Positions 1 through 7,904 are shown, numbered from the stretch's first letter. The stretch is 32,949 bases of DNA from Fibrobacter succinogenes (GCA_902771595.1 CACXXH010000034.1:1-32949), one strand, 5' to 3'. Notes: a model not told the origin generated them from the sequence alone. Translations and numbers: made by a program.

Positions 1-1
1 C

Positions 2-1372
2 ATCAAGAGTTCTAATTCCCCCATCCTCGTGAAGAATGCCGACAAGGCCGTCCTCCATCTGGTGAAGGGCACCACGAACGTTGTGGAAGACGGCAACGGC
101 AATCACCTGTTCACCAAGATTAATGGTACGCAGGATACCGCTAAGGCCGCAATTTATTCTAGGGACGACCTGAACATCAAGGGTGCGGGCAAGTTGACTG
201 TCAAGGGCAACTTCAAGAACGGCATCCAGTCCACCAACGATCTCAAGATTAAGAACGGCGACATCACCGTGGTGGCAAACGATGACGGTATCAAGGGCAA
301 GGGCAGCCTCGAGATTTCGGGTGGCACCTTGAACATCACCGCTCAAAAGGGTGATGGCCTCGAAAGCGATGAATGCGTAGAAGACAACAGGGGCGAATTC
401 AAGGACACCGTGGCGACCAAGGGTATCGTGAAGATCACGGGTGGTGACATCACCATCAAGGGCCACAAGAGCGGCATCAAGGCTGCCAACTACATTCTCG
501 TGAGCGATTCCACCGAACCTGCGAAAATCAAGATTGAATCCCCCAACAAGGGTATCTCTGCCGAAAAGTTTATCTATGTCAACGGCGGTATCATCGACGT
601 GAAGTCGGATTCTTCTGCGATCCGTACCAACTGGCGCGTTTACATGAATGCCGGCGATGTGACCATCTCGACAAAGAAGAAGGGCATCCATGCGGATTCC
701 GCCATTTACCTGAAGGGTTCCACGATCAACGTGGTTACCTCTCTCGAAGCCATAGAGGCCTACCAGATTTTTGCCGAGGGCGGTGTCACCTCCGTGTTTG
801 CGACCAACGACGGCTGGAACGGCGGTGGCGGCCCCAAGAACAACAGCAGTTCCATGGCCATGTTCAGCGAGAGCAGCGGCTATATCACCATCACCGGCGG
901 CTACCATTACATCAGCGTGAAGGGCAACATGGTTGACGGGTTAGATGCCAACGGTACTGGAAAAATGACCGGCGGCGTGGTGATTGTTGAAATCACCGGC
1001 CAGAGCTACGAAAATAGCGGCATGGGTGGCGGTATGGGCGGCTGGGGCATGCCGGGCATGGGCGGTCAGCAGGGCGGCAACAACTGCGGCGCCTACAACT
1101 TTGCCGGCGGCCTTATCGATACCGATGACGGATTCACGATTACTGGCGGCGTTCTCCTCGCATTCGGCAACTACACGATGGATGTTCCCGGTTGCACGCA
1201 GATGACCTACAACAATAGCAGCTATTACGGTTCCGACAAGGCTGCGGTCAAGCCGACACACCAGGGCAATTACATTCTGTATGGTGGCGAGGTAAGGTCC
1301 GTGAGCCAGGTGCAGACAAACGGCATGACCGAAGTCAAGTTCCCCAACGGCGTGAGCTACATGTACAAGTAA
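2..1372 (+). CDS. Carbohydrate-binding beta-helix protein (Cthe_2159-like), 5' partial
   Basis: The reading frame is open from the window edge, so the true start lies upstream; the GTG at 29 is only the first possible in-window start. The visible 456 residues are built of short repeated strands (NGIQSTNDLKIKNGDITV, then DDGIKGKGSLEISGG, then GDGLESD), the pattern of the Cthe_2159 family of cellulose- or polygalacturonate-binding parallel beta-helix proteins. A Gly/Met-rich loop (GMGGGMGGWGMPGMGG) lies near two thirds of the visible chain, as is common in this family. Members are exported and bind plant cell-wall polysaccharide, often near CotH-like proteins, but the signal peptide and upstream neighbours are outside the window. 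The gene converges on a xylanase, which fits a fibre-degradation role. The family call is from pattern recognition; the ligand is unknown. Confidence 0.8.
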   Translation: MKSSNSPILVKNADKAVLHLVKGTTNVVEDGNGNHLFTKINGTQDTAKAAIYSRDDLNIKGAGKLTVKGNFKNGIQSTNDLKIKNGDITVVANDDGIKGKGSLEISGGTLNITAQKGDGLESDECVEDNRGEFKDTVATKGIVKITGGDITIKGHKSGIKAANYILVSDSTEPAKIKIESPNKGISAEKFIYVNGGIIDVKSDSSAIRTNWRVYMNAGDVTISTKKKGIHADSAIYLKGSTINVVTSLEAIEAYQIFAEGGVTSVFATNDGWNGGGGPKNNSSSMAMFSESSGYITITGGYHYISVKGNMVDGLDANGTGKMTGGVVIVEITGQSYENSGMGGGMGGWGMPGMGGQQGGNNCGAYNFAGGLIDTDDGFTITGGVLLAFGNYTMDVPGCTQMTYNNSSYYGSDKAAVKPTHQGNYILYGGEVRSVSQVQTNGMTEVKFPNGVSYMYK

Positions 1373-1378
1373 GACTGC

Positions 1379-2869
1379 TCAATAGTTTCTCTCCAAGGTA
1401 CCTTCCGAAAATCGGGAGGGCCTTTTTTTTATGTGAAAAAAAGAGCCGCGAGATGGACTCGCGACCCGATTTTTTCCATAAATATTCTTCCGCTTGACGA
1501 GGCTCGAAGATCCGTCGCGGACTCGCACCATGTAGATTCCTTCTGCGATTCCCTTCAGTTCGACAGAGCCTTTTTCGCTCTTTCCGCTGAATACCGGGCG
1601 GCCCTGCATGTCGAATACTTCGACCTTTGCGGAATTTGCGCCGGCGATAAACAGCGTGCGGCCGGAAACGCGCATGGAGAGGCTGGCCGGGCTTGCGACT
1701 GCCTTGATCGCGATTGTCGAATCCGTCTCGGTGGAGTCCTGCGGGTCGATGAATAACTTGCTGTCATACGGAGAAACGACGTCTGTGGCCGGGTGTGCCA
1801 TGAGGCTCGCCATGACGCTGTCGTAAGCGGGCTTCGGCTTGTATTGTCTGTCGTAGAGGAGCGCTTCCGTTTTGCCCTGCTGCTCGTCGAGCCAGCTGTG
1901 TGCATCGGTCAGGCCCCAGATTACGAATTCGCCCATGTTCGGTTCTTCGAGGAACACGTCCATGAACTGGCGGTACAGATGCCCCTGCTTTGCATAGTCG
2001 GCAGCAGTGAGCTTGCCCGCTTCTCCCTTCGGGAACCCGATATCGAGCTCGGTGATGTTGAGCGTCACGCCGAGTTCGGCGAGCGCCTTTGCGAGTGCGC
2101 GTACGTTCTGCGGGGTCGTCTCGTGCGCGATTTCGATGTGCGTCTGCGTGCCTACGCAGGTAATGGGAATGCCGTTTGCCTTCCAGCGCTTTACCTGCTC
2201 CACGACGAAGCTCGCCTTGGAACCTTCGCGCAGGCCCCATTCGAGGGAGTAGTCGTTGTAGCAGAGTTCTGCCTTCGGGTCGGCTTTGTGCGCCCATACG
2301 AATGCGGAATCCAAAAATTCAGCACCGATGCCTTCGTACCATACGGAACCATTGCTGCGCCAACCGGCGTTGTAGTCATCATTGATGGCCTCGTTCACCA
2401 CGTCCCATTCGGCGACCTGGCCCTTGTAATGTCCGACCACCTTCTCGATGTGGTTCTTGAGCACCGCGAGCAGCTTTTCTTTTTGCCCGCTATAATTGCT
2501 GCTGACCCATCCGGCGACCTGGCTGTGCCAGGCGAGGGCGTGGCCGCGCACGCGGATTTTGTTTTCCTGTGCGTACTTGACCATCTTGTCGCCCTTAACA
2601 AAGTTGAACTCGTTTTCGACGGGCTCGGTGGCGTCGAACTTCATCTCGTTTTCGGCGACCACGACGTTGAACTGCGTCTTGTGAATTTCTTCGAATTCCG
2701 GTTCAATTGCGTCATTGAACCATTCGCTGTTTAAAATGGTGCCGATGAAGCGGCCTCGTTCCTTTGCGAGTTCCCTGATGGTCGGCTCTGCGGCGAAGGC
2801 GTCTGTGATACCCGTGCCGATGAGTGCGGCGCCAAGCGCGACATTTGCAAAATAATGACTGTTTTTCAT
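1379..2869 (-). CDS. Secreted endo-1,4-beta-xylanase, GH10
   Basis: This enzyme hydrolyses internal beta-1,4 links of xylan and is secreted. A signal peptide ends near AFA (residues 24-26). The GH10 barrel spans about 28-360, with acid/base Glu160 in WDVVNEAIND, nucleophile Glu274 in ITELDIGF, and the conserved HALAWHSQ and WGLTDAHSW segments. After a Thr/Ser/Asp linker comes a Por-like beta-sandwich tail (about 393-463: VEVFDMQGRPVF, then GIAEGIYMVRV), the kind used for surface sorting in Fibrobacter. The last 33 residues after VKRKNI look non-native: they are translated across an intrinsic terminator and the terminator of the convergent gene. Changing one TAT (Tyr464) to TAA would end the protein at a typical position. 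The start has a good AGGAG ribosome site 6 nt upstream. Confidence 0.93.
   Translation of the reverse strand: MKNSHYFANVALGAALIGTGITDAFAAEPTIRELAKERGRFIGTILNSEWFNDAIEPEFEEIHKTQFNVVVAENEMKFDATEPVENEFNFVKGDKMVKYAQENKIRVRGHALAWHSQVAGWVSSNYSGQKEKLLAVLKNHIEKVVGHYKGQVAEWDVVNEAINDDYNAGWRSNGSVWYEGIGAEFLDSAFVWAHKADPKAELCYNDYSLEWGLREGSKASFVVEQVKRWKANGIPITCVGTQTHIEIAHETTPQNVRALAKALAELGVTLNITELDIGFPKGEAGKLTAADYAKQGHLYRQFMDVFLEEPNMGEFVIWGLTDAHSWLDEQQGKTEALLYDRQYKPKPAYDSVMASLMAHPATDVVSPYDSKLFIDPQDSTETDSTIAIKAVASPASLSMRVSGRTLFIAGANSAKVEVFDMQGRPVFSGKSEKGSVELKGIAEGIYMVRVRDGSSSLVKRKNIYGKNRVASPSRGSFFHIKKRPSRFSEGTLERNY
1401..1430 (+). terminator. Intrinsic terminator of the carbohydrate-binding protein gene
   Basis: An 8-bp stem (CCTTCCGA, 1401-1408, with TCGGGAGG, 1412-1419, one G-T pair) closes a 3-base AAA loop and is followed by eight T at 1423-1430. 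It lies 28 nt after the stop codon. It also lies inside the last codons of the convergent xylanase ORF. Confidence 0.85.
1436..1465 (-). terminator. Intrinsic terminator of the xylanase, inside its ORF
   Basis: Read on the minus strand, an 8-bp stem (GTCGCGAG with CTCGCGGC, one G-U pair) closes a 5-base loop and is followed by seven T. It lies upstream of the stop codon used by the xylanase ORF, so a transcript ended here would lack a stop codon. Confidence 0.8.
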
Positions 2870-2960
2870 TTATTGCTCCTGTTAAACCCGATACTCCTGA
2901 TATTCAATATATATAATAAACGGCAACTCTAAAAAGACATTTTTTATTTATTTTATAGGT

Positions 2961-3578
2961 ATGAAGAATATCCAAAAATCACATCTAATTCTGCTGGTTC
3001 TCGTGCTCCTGACTACGGTCTGGTCTGTCATCGGGGTCGTCGATACATATCTTACCTGGGTTCTCGAGGCTTCACCCGCGATTGCGGGGCTCCTTGTCCT
3101 CGTGTTCACGTACAACAAATTCCGGATGCCGACCTTCCTCTACGTGGTGATGGCGCTCCATATGGTGGTCCTCCTGGTGGGGGCGCATTATTCATATGCG
3201 AAGGTCCCGCTCGGCTTCTGGATGGAAGACTGGTTCGGCTGGACGCGCAACAATTACGACAAGATCGGGCACTTTATGCAGGGCGTTACGCCCGCACTCG
3301 TGATGATTGAACTTCTGCGCCGGAAAACTCCGCTCAAGACCAACGGATGGACGGGGTTCATTGCGGTGTGCGTCGCCGAGGCGATTTCCGCGCTTTACGA
3401 AATTATCGAATGGATGGCTTCCTTGGGCAACCCGACCGATACGGAAGCCTTCCTGGGAACGCAGGGCTACATTTGGGATACGCAGACGGACATGTTCATG
3501 TGCCTTATCGGGGCTACAGTCGTGACTTTGATCCGCTTGCTGGTGCCGCGTGCTCGCGGCGAGCAGAAGTCTATATAG
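2961..3578 (+). CDS. YjdF/DUF2238-family inner membrane protein
   Basis: A 205-residue integral membrane protein with about five hydrophobic helices. The family pattern is clear: YDKIGHFMQG near residue 97, YEIIEW near 146, and FLGTQGYIWDTQTDM near 164, matching the DUF2238/YjdF family (conserved YDK.GHF, YE..EW and WDTQ.DM). The molecular role of this family is not established. It is read divergently from the xylanase across about 90 AT-rich bases and is followed after 9 nt by the flavodoxin lipoprotein, whose Shine-Dalgarno sequence overlaps this gene's stop codon. The two are therefore probably co-transcribed. The start ATG has only a weak ribosome site. Confidence 0.85.
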   Translation: MKNIQKSHLILLVLVLLTTVWSVIGVVDTYLTWVLEASPAIAGLLVLVFTYNKFRMPTFLYVVMALHMVVLLVGAHYSYAKVPLGFWMEDWFGWTRNNYDKIGHFMQGVTPALVMIELLRRKTPLKTNGWTGFIAVCVAEAISALYEIIEWMASLGNPTDTEAFLGTQGYIWDTQTDMFMCLIGATVVTLIRLLVPRARGEQKSI

Positions 3579-3587
3579 GAGGTCGTT

Positions 3588-4487
3588 ATGATTTGCAGGT
3601 CGAAACTGGCCGTAATGATATCTGCCGTTGCCGTGTCTGCGATGTTTGTCGCGTGCAACGATCGAGCCGAAGAGAAGGCGCAATCCAAGGCGCAGCCCGC
3701 TGCGGAAACTGCCGCGCAGCCTGCGGTAAGCAAGTCGGTTGTCGTCTACTTCTCGCAGACGGGAACGACGAAGAAACTTGCCGGGGTCATGAAGCAGGCG
3801 GTGAATGCCGACGAAATCGAACTTAAGCTGGTGACGCCGTATCCTTCTACTTACGACAGCACGATTGCTGTGGTGGGTGCGCAGCGCGAAAGCAAGCAAT
3901 GGCCCGCGCTTGAGAACGCGAAACTGGACCTCGCCAAGTACGATACTGTATATCTGGGCTATCCGATCATGTTCGGGAGTTTCGCTCCGCCGATTTATTC
4001 CTTCCTCGATTCGAACGATTTGTCGGGCAAGGTGGTGGTGCCGTTTTGCACCTACGGTAGCGGCGGCCGCAAGGCTTCTGCTGCCGAACTCAAGACGCTC
4101 GAGCCTAATGCGAACGTGACGCTTGCGATGGGTGTATCCAACAAGCGTATGACGAGAGATGATGGCGATTCCATCGCGAAGGTTGAAGTGGAAACGTTCC
4201 TTGCGAATCTTGCCGCGGGCAAGACCGACGAGATGCTCATGGGTGGCTATTCGGAACAGCGCCCGCTTACCGCGGAAGATTCCGCCGTGTTCGTTGCTGC
4301 GACCAAGGACTACGCTTACTTGAATCTGACTCCACTCAGTGTTTCGACGCAGGTCGTGGCGGGAATGAATTACCTGTTCCTGTGCGAGATGAAAGCCTTT
4401 GGCGGAGCGGCGGTTCAGACGAATGTTAAGGTCTTCAAACCGCTTCCGGGACGTGGTGAACCGGAACTTATTGTCGTGGAGAAGTAA
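3588..4487 (+). CDS. Lipoprotein: flavodoxin domain fused to a stefin/cystatin-like domain
   Basis: A 299-residue lipoprotein. The lipobox FVAC puts the lipidated Cys at 23, followed by an Ala/Gln/Lys linker. Residues 50-210 form a flavodoxin-like domain with an FMN phosphate loop (YFSQTGTTKK, 54-63), the LVTPYPSTYD segment seen in flavodoxin_4-type proteins, YLGYPIMFG (122-130) and an FCTYGSGG loop (153-160). Residues 219-299 form a second domain that follows the stefin (type 1 cystatin) pattern: an N-terminal GG, then RPLTAE, the inhibitory-loop motif QVVAGMNY (255-262), and VFKPLPGRGE (282-291), comparable to VFKSLPG in stefin A. Stefins inhibit papain-like cysteine proteases. That this domain inhibits anything here is inference. 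AGGAGG sits 4-5 nt before the ATG. Base usage is uniform across both domains. Confidence 0.85.
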   Translation: MICRSKLAVMISAVAVSAMFVACNDRAEEKAQSKAQPAAETAAQPAVSKSVVVYFSQTGTTKKLAGVMKQAVNADEIELKLVTPYPSTYDSTIAVVGAQRESKQWPALENAKLDLAKYDTVYLGYPIMFGSFAPPIYSFLDSNDLSGKVVVPFCTYGSGGRKASAAELKTLEPNANVTLAMGVSNKRMTRDDGDSIAKVEVETFLANLAAGKTDEMLMGGYSEQRPLTAEDSAVFVAATKDYAYLNLTPLSVSTQVVAGMNYLFLCEMKAFGGAAVQTNVKVFKPLPGRGEPELIVVEK

Positions 4488-4527
4488 ATCGTCATTAAAA
4501 AATAATATAAAAGGAATAATAACGAAT

Positions 4528-4562
4528 AAAGTCTCTCCTGAACGGGGAGACTTTAATTTTTT
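4528..4562 (+). terminator. Intrinsic terminator after the flavodoxin lipoprotein
   Basis: An 11-bp stem (4528-4538 with 4544-4554, one G-T pair) closes a TGAAC loop and is followed by AATTTTTTG. It ends the DUF2238-flavodoxin unit. Confidence 0.9.
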
Positions 4563-4578
4563 GTAATAAAAAAAAATG

Positions 4579-4607
4579 TTGTCGCGGGGGTTCCCTTTTG
4601 CTAAATT
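4579..4607 (+). promoter_or_regulatory. Sigma-70-type promoter of the secreted protein gene
   Basis: TTGTCG (4579-4584), a 17-base spacer and TAAATT (4602-4607), directly after the preceding terminator. The -10 position excludes the upstream TTG at 4598 as the start codon of the following gene and supports the GTG at 4634. Confidence 0.6.
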
Positions 4608-4633
4608 CCATGCGCTCTAAAAAAGGAGGAACT

Positions 4634-5560
4634 GTGAGAGCTGTTACTGCACTCAAGATGATTCTTATTTCTAGCCTGGTTTCTTTTGCCAGCGCACAAG
4701 TGTGTGATTTTCCGGGCGGCCGTCTTGTCAAGGATGCAAAATTTCTGGATTTGAATTCCTACAGCGATGACGATACTGCCAAGGTCTACATTTCTGATGC
4801 GACCATAAAGTGCGCCGGCGATATCTCCGGTTACGATATCTACGTAAATCGCAATACGGCTTTGGCTTCTCACTCGACGATAGTCCTTCCGGTGGCGTTT
4901 ACGTTGGAAAAGAACGATTGCTTTAAGCTGTATGATATTTACAATTTCACCACGGATAAAGATGGCAAGTGGTATGCCGAGGCTCATGTTGTTTCGGATG
5001 TCAGCGCCAATCGTCCGGTCTTGCTGATGAATGACACCGAAAACAAGAAGTGCCAGAATATCTATACGCTCGAATTCAAGGCGAAGGGGCAGTTGACCGC
5101 CTCCCAGCATGCCGTCACCAGCGTCTGGCTTTTTAACCAGAAAACCGGTGGCAATGATTGGTCCTTTGAAGGCGTGTATAACTTTACCCGCTGGGAAGCC
5201 GGCGACGCCGACCTGGGTAAGGTCTACGGCTATGCTGCCAAGGACAAGGGCAAGGTTACTTCGGGGCAGTTCGTCAAGGTCGGCTCTGGCGCCTTCGTTC
5301 CGCCCCTGCGCGCCTACCTGAAGTATAGGGGCAACAACAAGCTCGCCAAGTCTGTTAATGAAGAAGCCGTCGAATTGCCCAAGAGCATCGATGTGATGCT
5401 TATCGATGGCGACAACGGCACGACCCGCATGGCCCGCTGGAACATGCTTACCGGCGAAATCACCAAGGTGAACGGCTGGTACGACCTGAATGGCCGCAAG
5501 CTCAACGGTAAGCCCGAAAACAAGGGCATGTTTGTCGGCACCAAGGCAATCCAGAAGTAA
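4634..5560 (+). CDS. Secreted protein of unknown function
   Basis: I do not recognise a catalytic family. The GTG at 4634 is chosen because AAGGAGG lies 4 nt before it and because the protein then begins with a clean signal peptide (RAVTALKMILISSLVSFASA, cleavage before QVCDF). The mature part of about 285 residues has scattered cysteines early (VCDF, IKCAG, NDCFK, KKCQN), suggesting disulfides outside the cytoplasm, then a beta-rich half. The C-terminal region (SGQFVKVGSGAFVPPLRAYLKY, then WYDLNGRKLNGKP...KGMFV) resembles the tail of surface proteins in Fibrobacter and Prevotella relatives, where a WYxLxGRKL...KG motif is a recurring C-terminal sorting or anchoring element. The 48-codon peptide gene begins 19 nt after the stop and is probably co-transcribed. 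Confidence 0.75.
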   Translation: MRAVTALKMILISSLVSFASAQVCDFPGGRLVKDAKFLDLNSYSDDDTAKVYISDATIKCAGDISGYDIYVNRNTALASHSTIVLPVAFTLEKNDCFKLYDIYNFTTDKDGKWYAEAHVVSDVSANRPVLLMNDTENKKCQNIYTLEFKAKGQLTASQHAVTSVWLFNQKTGGNDWSFEGVYNFTRWEAGDADLGKVYGYAAKDKGKVTSGQFVKVGSGAFVPPLRAYLKYRGNNKLAKSVNEEAVELPKSIDVMLIDGDNGTTRMARWNMLTGEITKVNGWYDLNGRKLNGKPENKGMFVGTKAIQK

Positions 5561-5579
5561 TTATTTAGGGGAAGAAATT

Positions 5580-5726
5580 ATGAAGAAAGAATATCAGGCT
5601 CCGAAAATGGAAATCGTCGACCTCAAGCACCAGGCTTGCCTGCTGAGCGGTAGCGATTGTGATGATGGCGATTACTGCGACGAACTCGGCTTCAATGTCG
5701 ACAAGTCCATGAATCCGAAGGCCTAA
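5580..5726 (+). CDS. Small Cys/Asp-rich peptide (48 aa), possible modified-peptide precursor
   Basis: An ATG with AGGGGAAG upstream opens a 48-codon gene 19 nt after the secreted protein gene. The product has a basic/amphipathic first half (MKKEYQAPKMEIVDLKHQ), then CLLSGS and a very acidic core (DCDDGDYCDELGFN) with cysteines at 20, 27 and 33. The KKxYxAPxMEIxxL...LLSGS layout matches short peptides often seen in Bacteroidota and Fibrobacterota that are annotated as hypothetical. LLSGS recalls a leader cleavage site of the double-glycine type, with the core beginning after it. No modification enzyme or transporter lies nearby, so a RiPP function is only a possibility. A terminator follows. 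Confidence 0.7.
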   Translation: MKKEYQAPKMEIVDLKHQACLLSGSDCDDGDYCDELGFNVDKSMNPKA

Positions 5727-5759
5727 AGAAATCCGTACTCCTATAATCGGAAAGAAAGT

Positions 5760-5790
5760 CCCGAAAGCAGATGCTTTCGGGATTTCTGTT
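5760..5790 (+). terminator. Terminator-like hairpin after the 48-aa peptide
   Basis: A perfect 9-bp stem (CCCGAAAGC, 5760-5768, with 5773-5781) closes an AGAT loop and is followed by ATTTCTGTT, a weak U tract. Confidence 0.65.
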
Positions 5791-5797
5791 AAATAAC

Positions 5798-5827
5798 GCC
5801 ATGGATATAGAAGCCATGGATATAGAA
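5798..5827. repeat. 15-bp tandem duplication
   Basis: GCCATGGATATAGAA occurs twice head to tail (5798-5812 and 5813-5827) in the intergenic region after the peptide gene. Confidence 0.9.
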
Positions 5828-5853
5828 GATAAAGAACTTTAAAAAAAGAAAAA

Positions 5854-5881
5854 GACCCGATCAAAAGTCGGGACTTTTTTT
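5854..5881 (+). terminator. Second terminator hairpin, usable on either strand
   Basis: CCCGA (5856-5860) pairs with TCGGG (5868-5872) around a 7-base loop, flanked by an A-rich run on the left and seven T on the right. It can serve the peptide operon on the plus strand and, through the A run, the helicase on the minus strand. Confidence 0.65.
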
Positions 5882-5898
5882 ATTTGATTGAATTTTTG

Positions 5899-6005
5899 CA
5901 ACGACGCTATGCGATGCGAAAATATAAGCGAGCAGAGCAAGGCCGCAGGACCGAAGCTGTACAAGTAGTACAGCGAGAGTCCGAGTACGAAGCTATGCGA
6001 CGCTT
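5899..6005. repeat. Intergenic repeat with diverged direct repeats and a hairpin
   Basis: Near-identical 18-mers begin and end this stretch (ACGACGCTATGCGATGCG near 5900 and ACGAAGCTATGCGACGCT at 5988-6005). Between them lies a 7-bp hairpin, GCTGTAC-AAGTA-GTACAGC. The element reaches the stop codon of the helicase. No gene is seen in it. Confidence 0.5.
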
Positions 6006-7782
6006 ATTGGCGGGCAGCGAGTTCTTCAGGAGTGCGGGCGAGGATATCCCAATCCCCGCGCTTGATGATCTTGTAGGCGTATCCCTGCTCGGTGAGGAAC
6101 AGCTGGCGGTTCATCGCGAATTCCTGTTCCTTGGAGTCCTGCGTGACGATGCTGTAGAAGTGCGCGGCACCGCCGTCGCTCTTGGGGCGCAATACGCGGC
6201 CGAGACGCTGGGCTTCTTCCTGGCGGCTTCCGAAGGTTCCGGAAATCTGGATGAGCACGTTCGCGTCGGGAAGGTCGATGGCGAAGTTACCGACCTTCGA
6301 AACCATGAGGTTCTTGAGGCTCCCGTCGCGGAAGGCGCCGTAGAGCTTTTCGCGTTCCTTGTTCGGGGTCTTGCCCGTAATCAGCGGGATGTTGAGTTCC
6401 TTCGAGAGCGATTCGAGCTGGTCGATGTACTGGCCGATGATAAGCACGCGGTCGTCGGGCTTGTCGTAGTACTTGAGCAGGCGTTCGACGATGTCGGTCT
6501 TTTCGGGGTTCGTGCTCGCAAGCGTGATCTTCTCGCGGATAGGCGCGAGGGCGTACTTCATCTTGAGTTCCGCTTCCATCGGGATGCGAATCTCGTTACA
6601 GTCCGCAGTCGCAATCCAGCCCTGGGCTTCGAGGATGCGCCACGGGATGTCGTACTTCTTGGGGCCGATAAGGCTGAATACTTCGGTTTCCTTGTGGTCT
6701 TCGCGCACGAGCGTTGCCGTAAGGCCGAGGCGGCGGGTCGCCTGCATTTCGGTACTCAGGCGGAACACGGGGGCGGGCAGCAGGTGCACCTCGTCGTAAA
6801 TCATGAGGCCCCACTTCTGCTGGCTGAAGAGCGGGAAGTTCGCGAGTTCCTTCTTGACTTCTTCGTCGCTGAAATCGTCGAGCGAAGTTTCGGGCTTTTC
6901 GTTCTCCGCGTTCTTCACGCGCTTCCTCTGCGTGAGGATCTGGTAGGTCGCGACGGTCACTGGGCCGATTTCCTTGACTTCGCCGGAGTATTCCTTCACC
7001 ATGTCGATGGGAAGGTCGGTCTTGTCGCAGATTTCGCGGATCCACTGGCGGGATGCCGAGATGTTCGGCGTAAGGATGAGCGTCTTGGTCTGGACGAGGG
7101 ACATGGTCGCAAGTCCGATGACGGTCTTACCTGAACCGCAGGGGAGCACGATGACGCCCGAGCCGCCCTTTTCGGAACCGCTCGCGTAGAATACCTGTGC
7201 CGCTTCCCTCTGGTAGTCGCGGAGTGCGAACTTCTTACCGGAGAGCGTCGTCTCGCGCAGGTGGATGGGCAGCGGGTCGCCCACGGTGTAGCCCGCGAGG
7301 TCTTCGACGGGGAATCCGGCGTTCGTGAGTACCATCTTCAGGTGACCGCGGCGTTCCGGGTCCATGATGGCGTGCAGGTCGTCCTTAAGTTCCAAAACGA
7401 ACGGCTCGACATCCTTGAGCTTGCAGATTTCCGTGAACATGTACTTGTCGTCGGATTCCATGATCAGGAGGTCGCCATCCTTCTTGAGGCGCAGCAGGCC
7501 GTAGCGGGCCATGTAGTCCTCGATTTCGGTGATGACCGTCTGCGGGATGGGGTAACGGCTCTGGCTTTCCAGGCGTTCCAGCACTTCGGGAGCGCGCAGG
7601 CCGGTTGCTGCCGCGTTCCAGAGGCTCAGGTGCGATATCTTGTATGTATGCAGGTGCTCGGGGCTCTTTACCAGTTCGGTGAAGGGGGCGATTGCGTCGC
7701 GAGCTGCTTCGTAGGAGGGGGAATCAACCTCGACCATGATTTCGAGGTTGCTCTGTACAATGATTGCGCCGTTCGGATTCAT
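6004..7782 (-). CDS. XPB-type superfamily 2 DNA helicase
   Basis: A 592-residue ATP-dependent DNA helicase of the bacterial XPB (ERCC3) group, which unwinds DNA 3' to 5' and is linked to repair. The N-terminal part (about 1-180) matches the XPB damage-recognition region. The first motor domain starts at FALRDYQREAA (about 185), with Walker A PCGSGKT (214-220), the DEVH box (330-333, in YDEVHLLPAPVFR) and LTATLVRED (354-362), where RED is the XPB signature. The second motor domain carries TFGSRQEEAQRLGRVLRPK (motif VI). Eukaryotic-type XPD or Bax1 partners are absent nearby. It stands alone, facing a terminator on one side and tRNA-Thr on the other. The start has a poor ribosome site but the family N-terminus is intact. 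Confidence 0.93.
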   Translation of the reverse strand: MNPNGAIIVQSNLEIMVEVDSPSYEAARDAIAPFTELVKSPEHLHTYKISHLSLWNAAATGLRAPEVLERLESQSRYPIPQTVITEIEDYMARYGLLRLKKDGDLLIMESDDKYMFTEICKLKDVEPFVLELKDDLHAIMDPERRGHLKMVLTNAGFPVEDLAGYTVGDPLPIHLRETTLSGKKFALRDYQREAAQVFYASGSEKGGSGVIVLPCGSGKTVIGLATMSLVQTKTLILTPNISASRQWIREICDKTDLPIDMVKEYSGEVKEIGPVTVATYQILTQRKRVKNAENEKPETSLDDFSDEEVKKELANFPLFSQQKWGLMIYDEVHLLPAPVFRLSTEMQATRRLGLTATLVREDHKETEVFSLIGPKKYDIPWRILEAQGWIATADCNEIRIPMEAELKMKYALAPIREKITLASTNPEKTDIVERLLKYYDKPDDRVLIIGQYIDQLESLSKELNIPLITGKTPNKEREKLYGAFRDGSLKNLMVSKVGNFAIDLPDANVLIQISGTFGSRQEEAQRLGRVLRPKSDGGAAHFYSIVTQDSKEQEFAMNRQLFLTEQGYAYKIIKRGDWDILARTPEELAARQ

Positions 7783-7863
7783 AGGGCGCCAAATATAGTA
7801 AAAATGAGTGCCGTTGGATAGGGGGGATCTGACGGGCTGTTTAAGGCCGCCGACGGATGGACC

Positions 7864-7899
7864 AAAAAGAAAAACCCCGATTCCTTTGTGGAACCGGGG
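7864..7899 (-). terminator. Terminator of tRNA-Thr
   Basis: On the minus strand a 10-bp stem (7890-7899 with 7875-7884, one G-T pair) closes a 5-base loop and is followed by TTTTTCTTTTT. It begins 5 nt after the tRNA. Confidence 0.9.
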
Positions 7900-7904
7900 C
7901 TTCG

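Noticed and set aside
5884..7134. Plus-strand open frame opposite the XPB-type helicase
   Set aside because: Shadow frame; its start lies in repeat DNA and the minus-strand helicase has all expected motifs.
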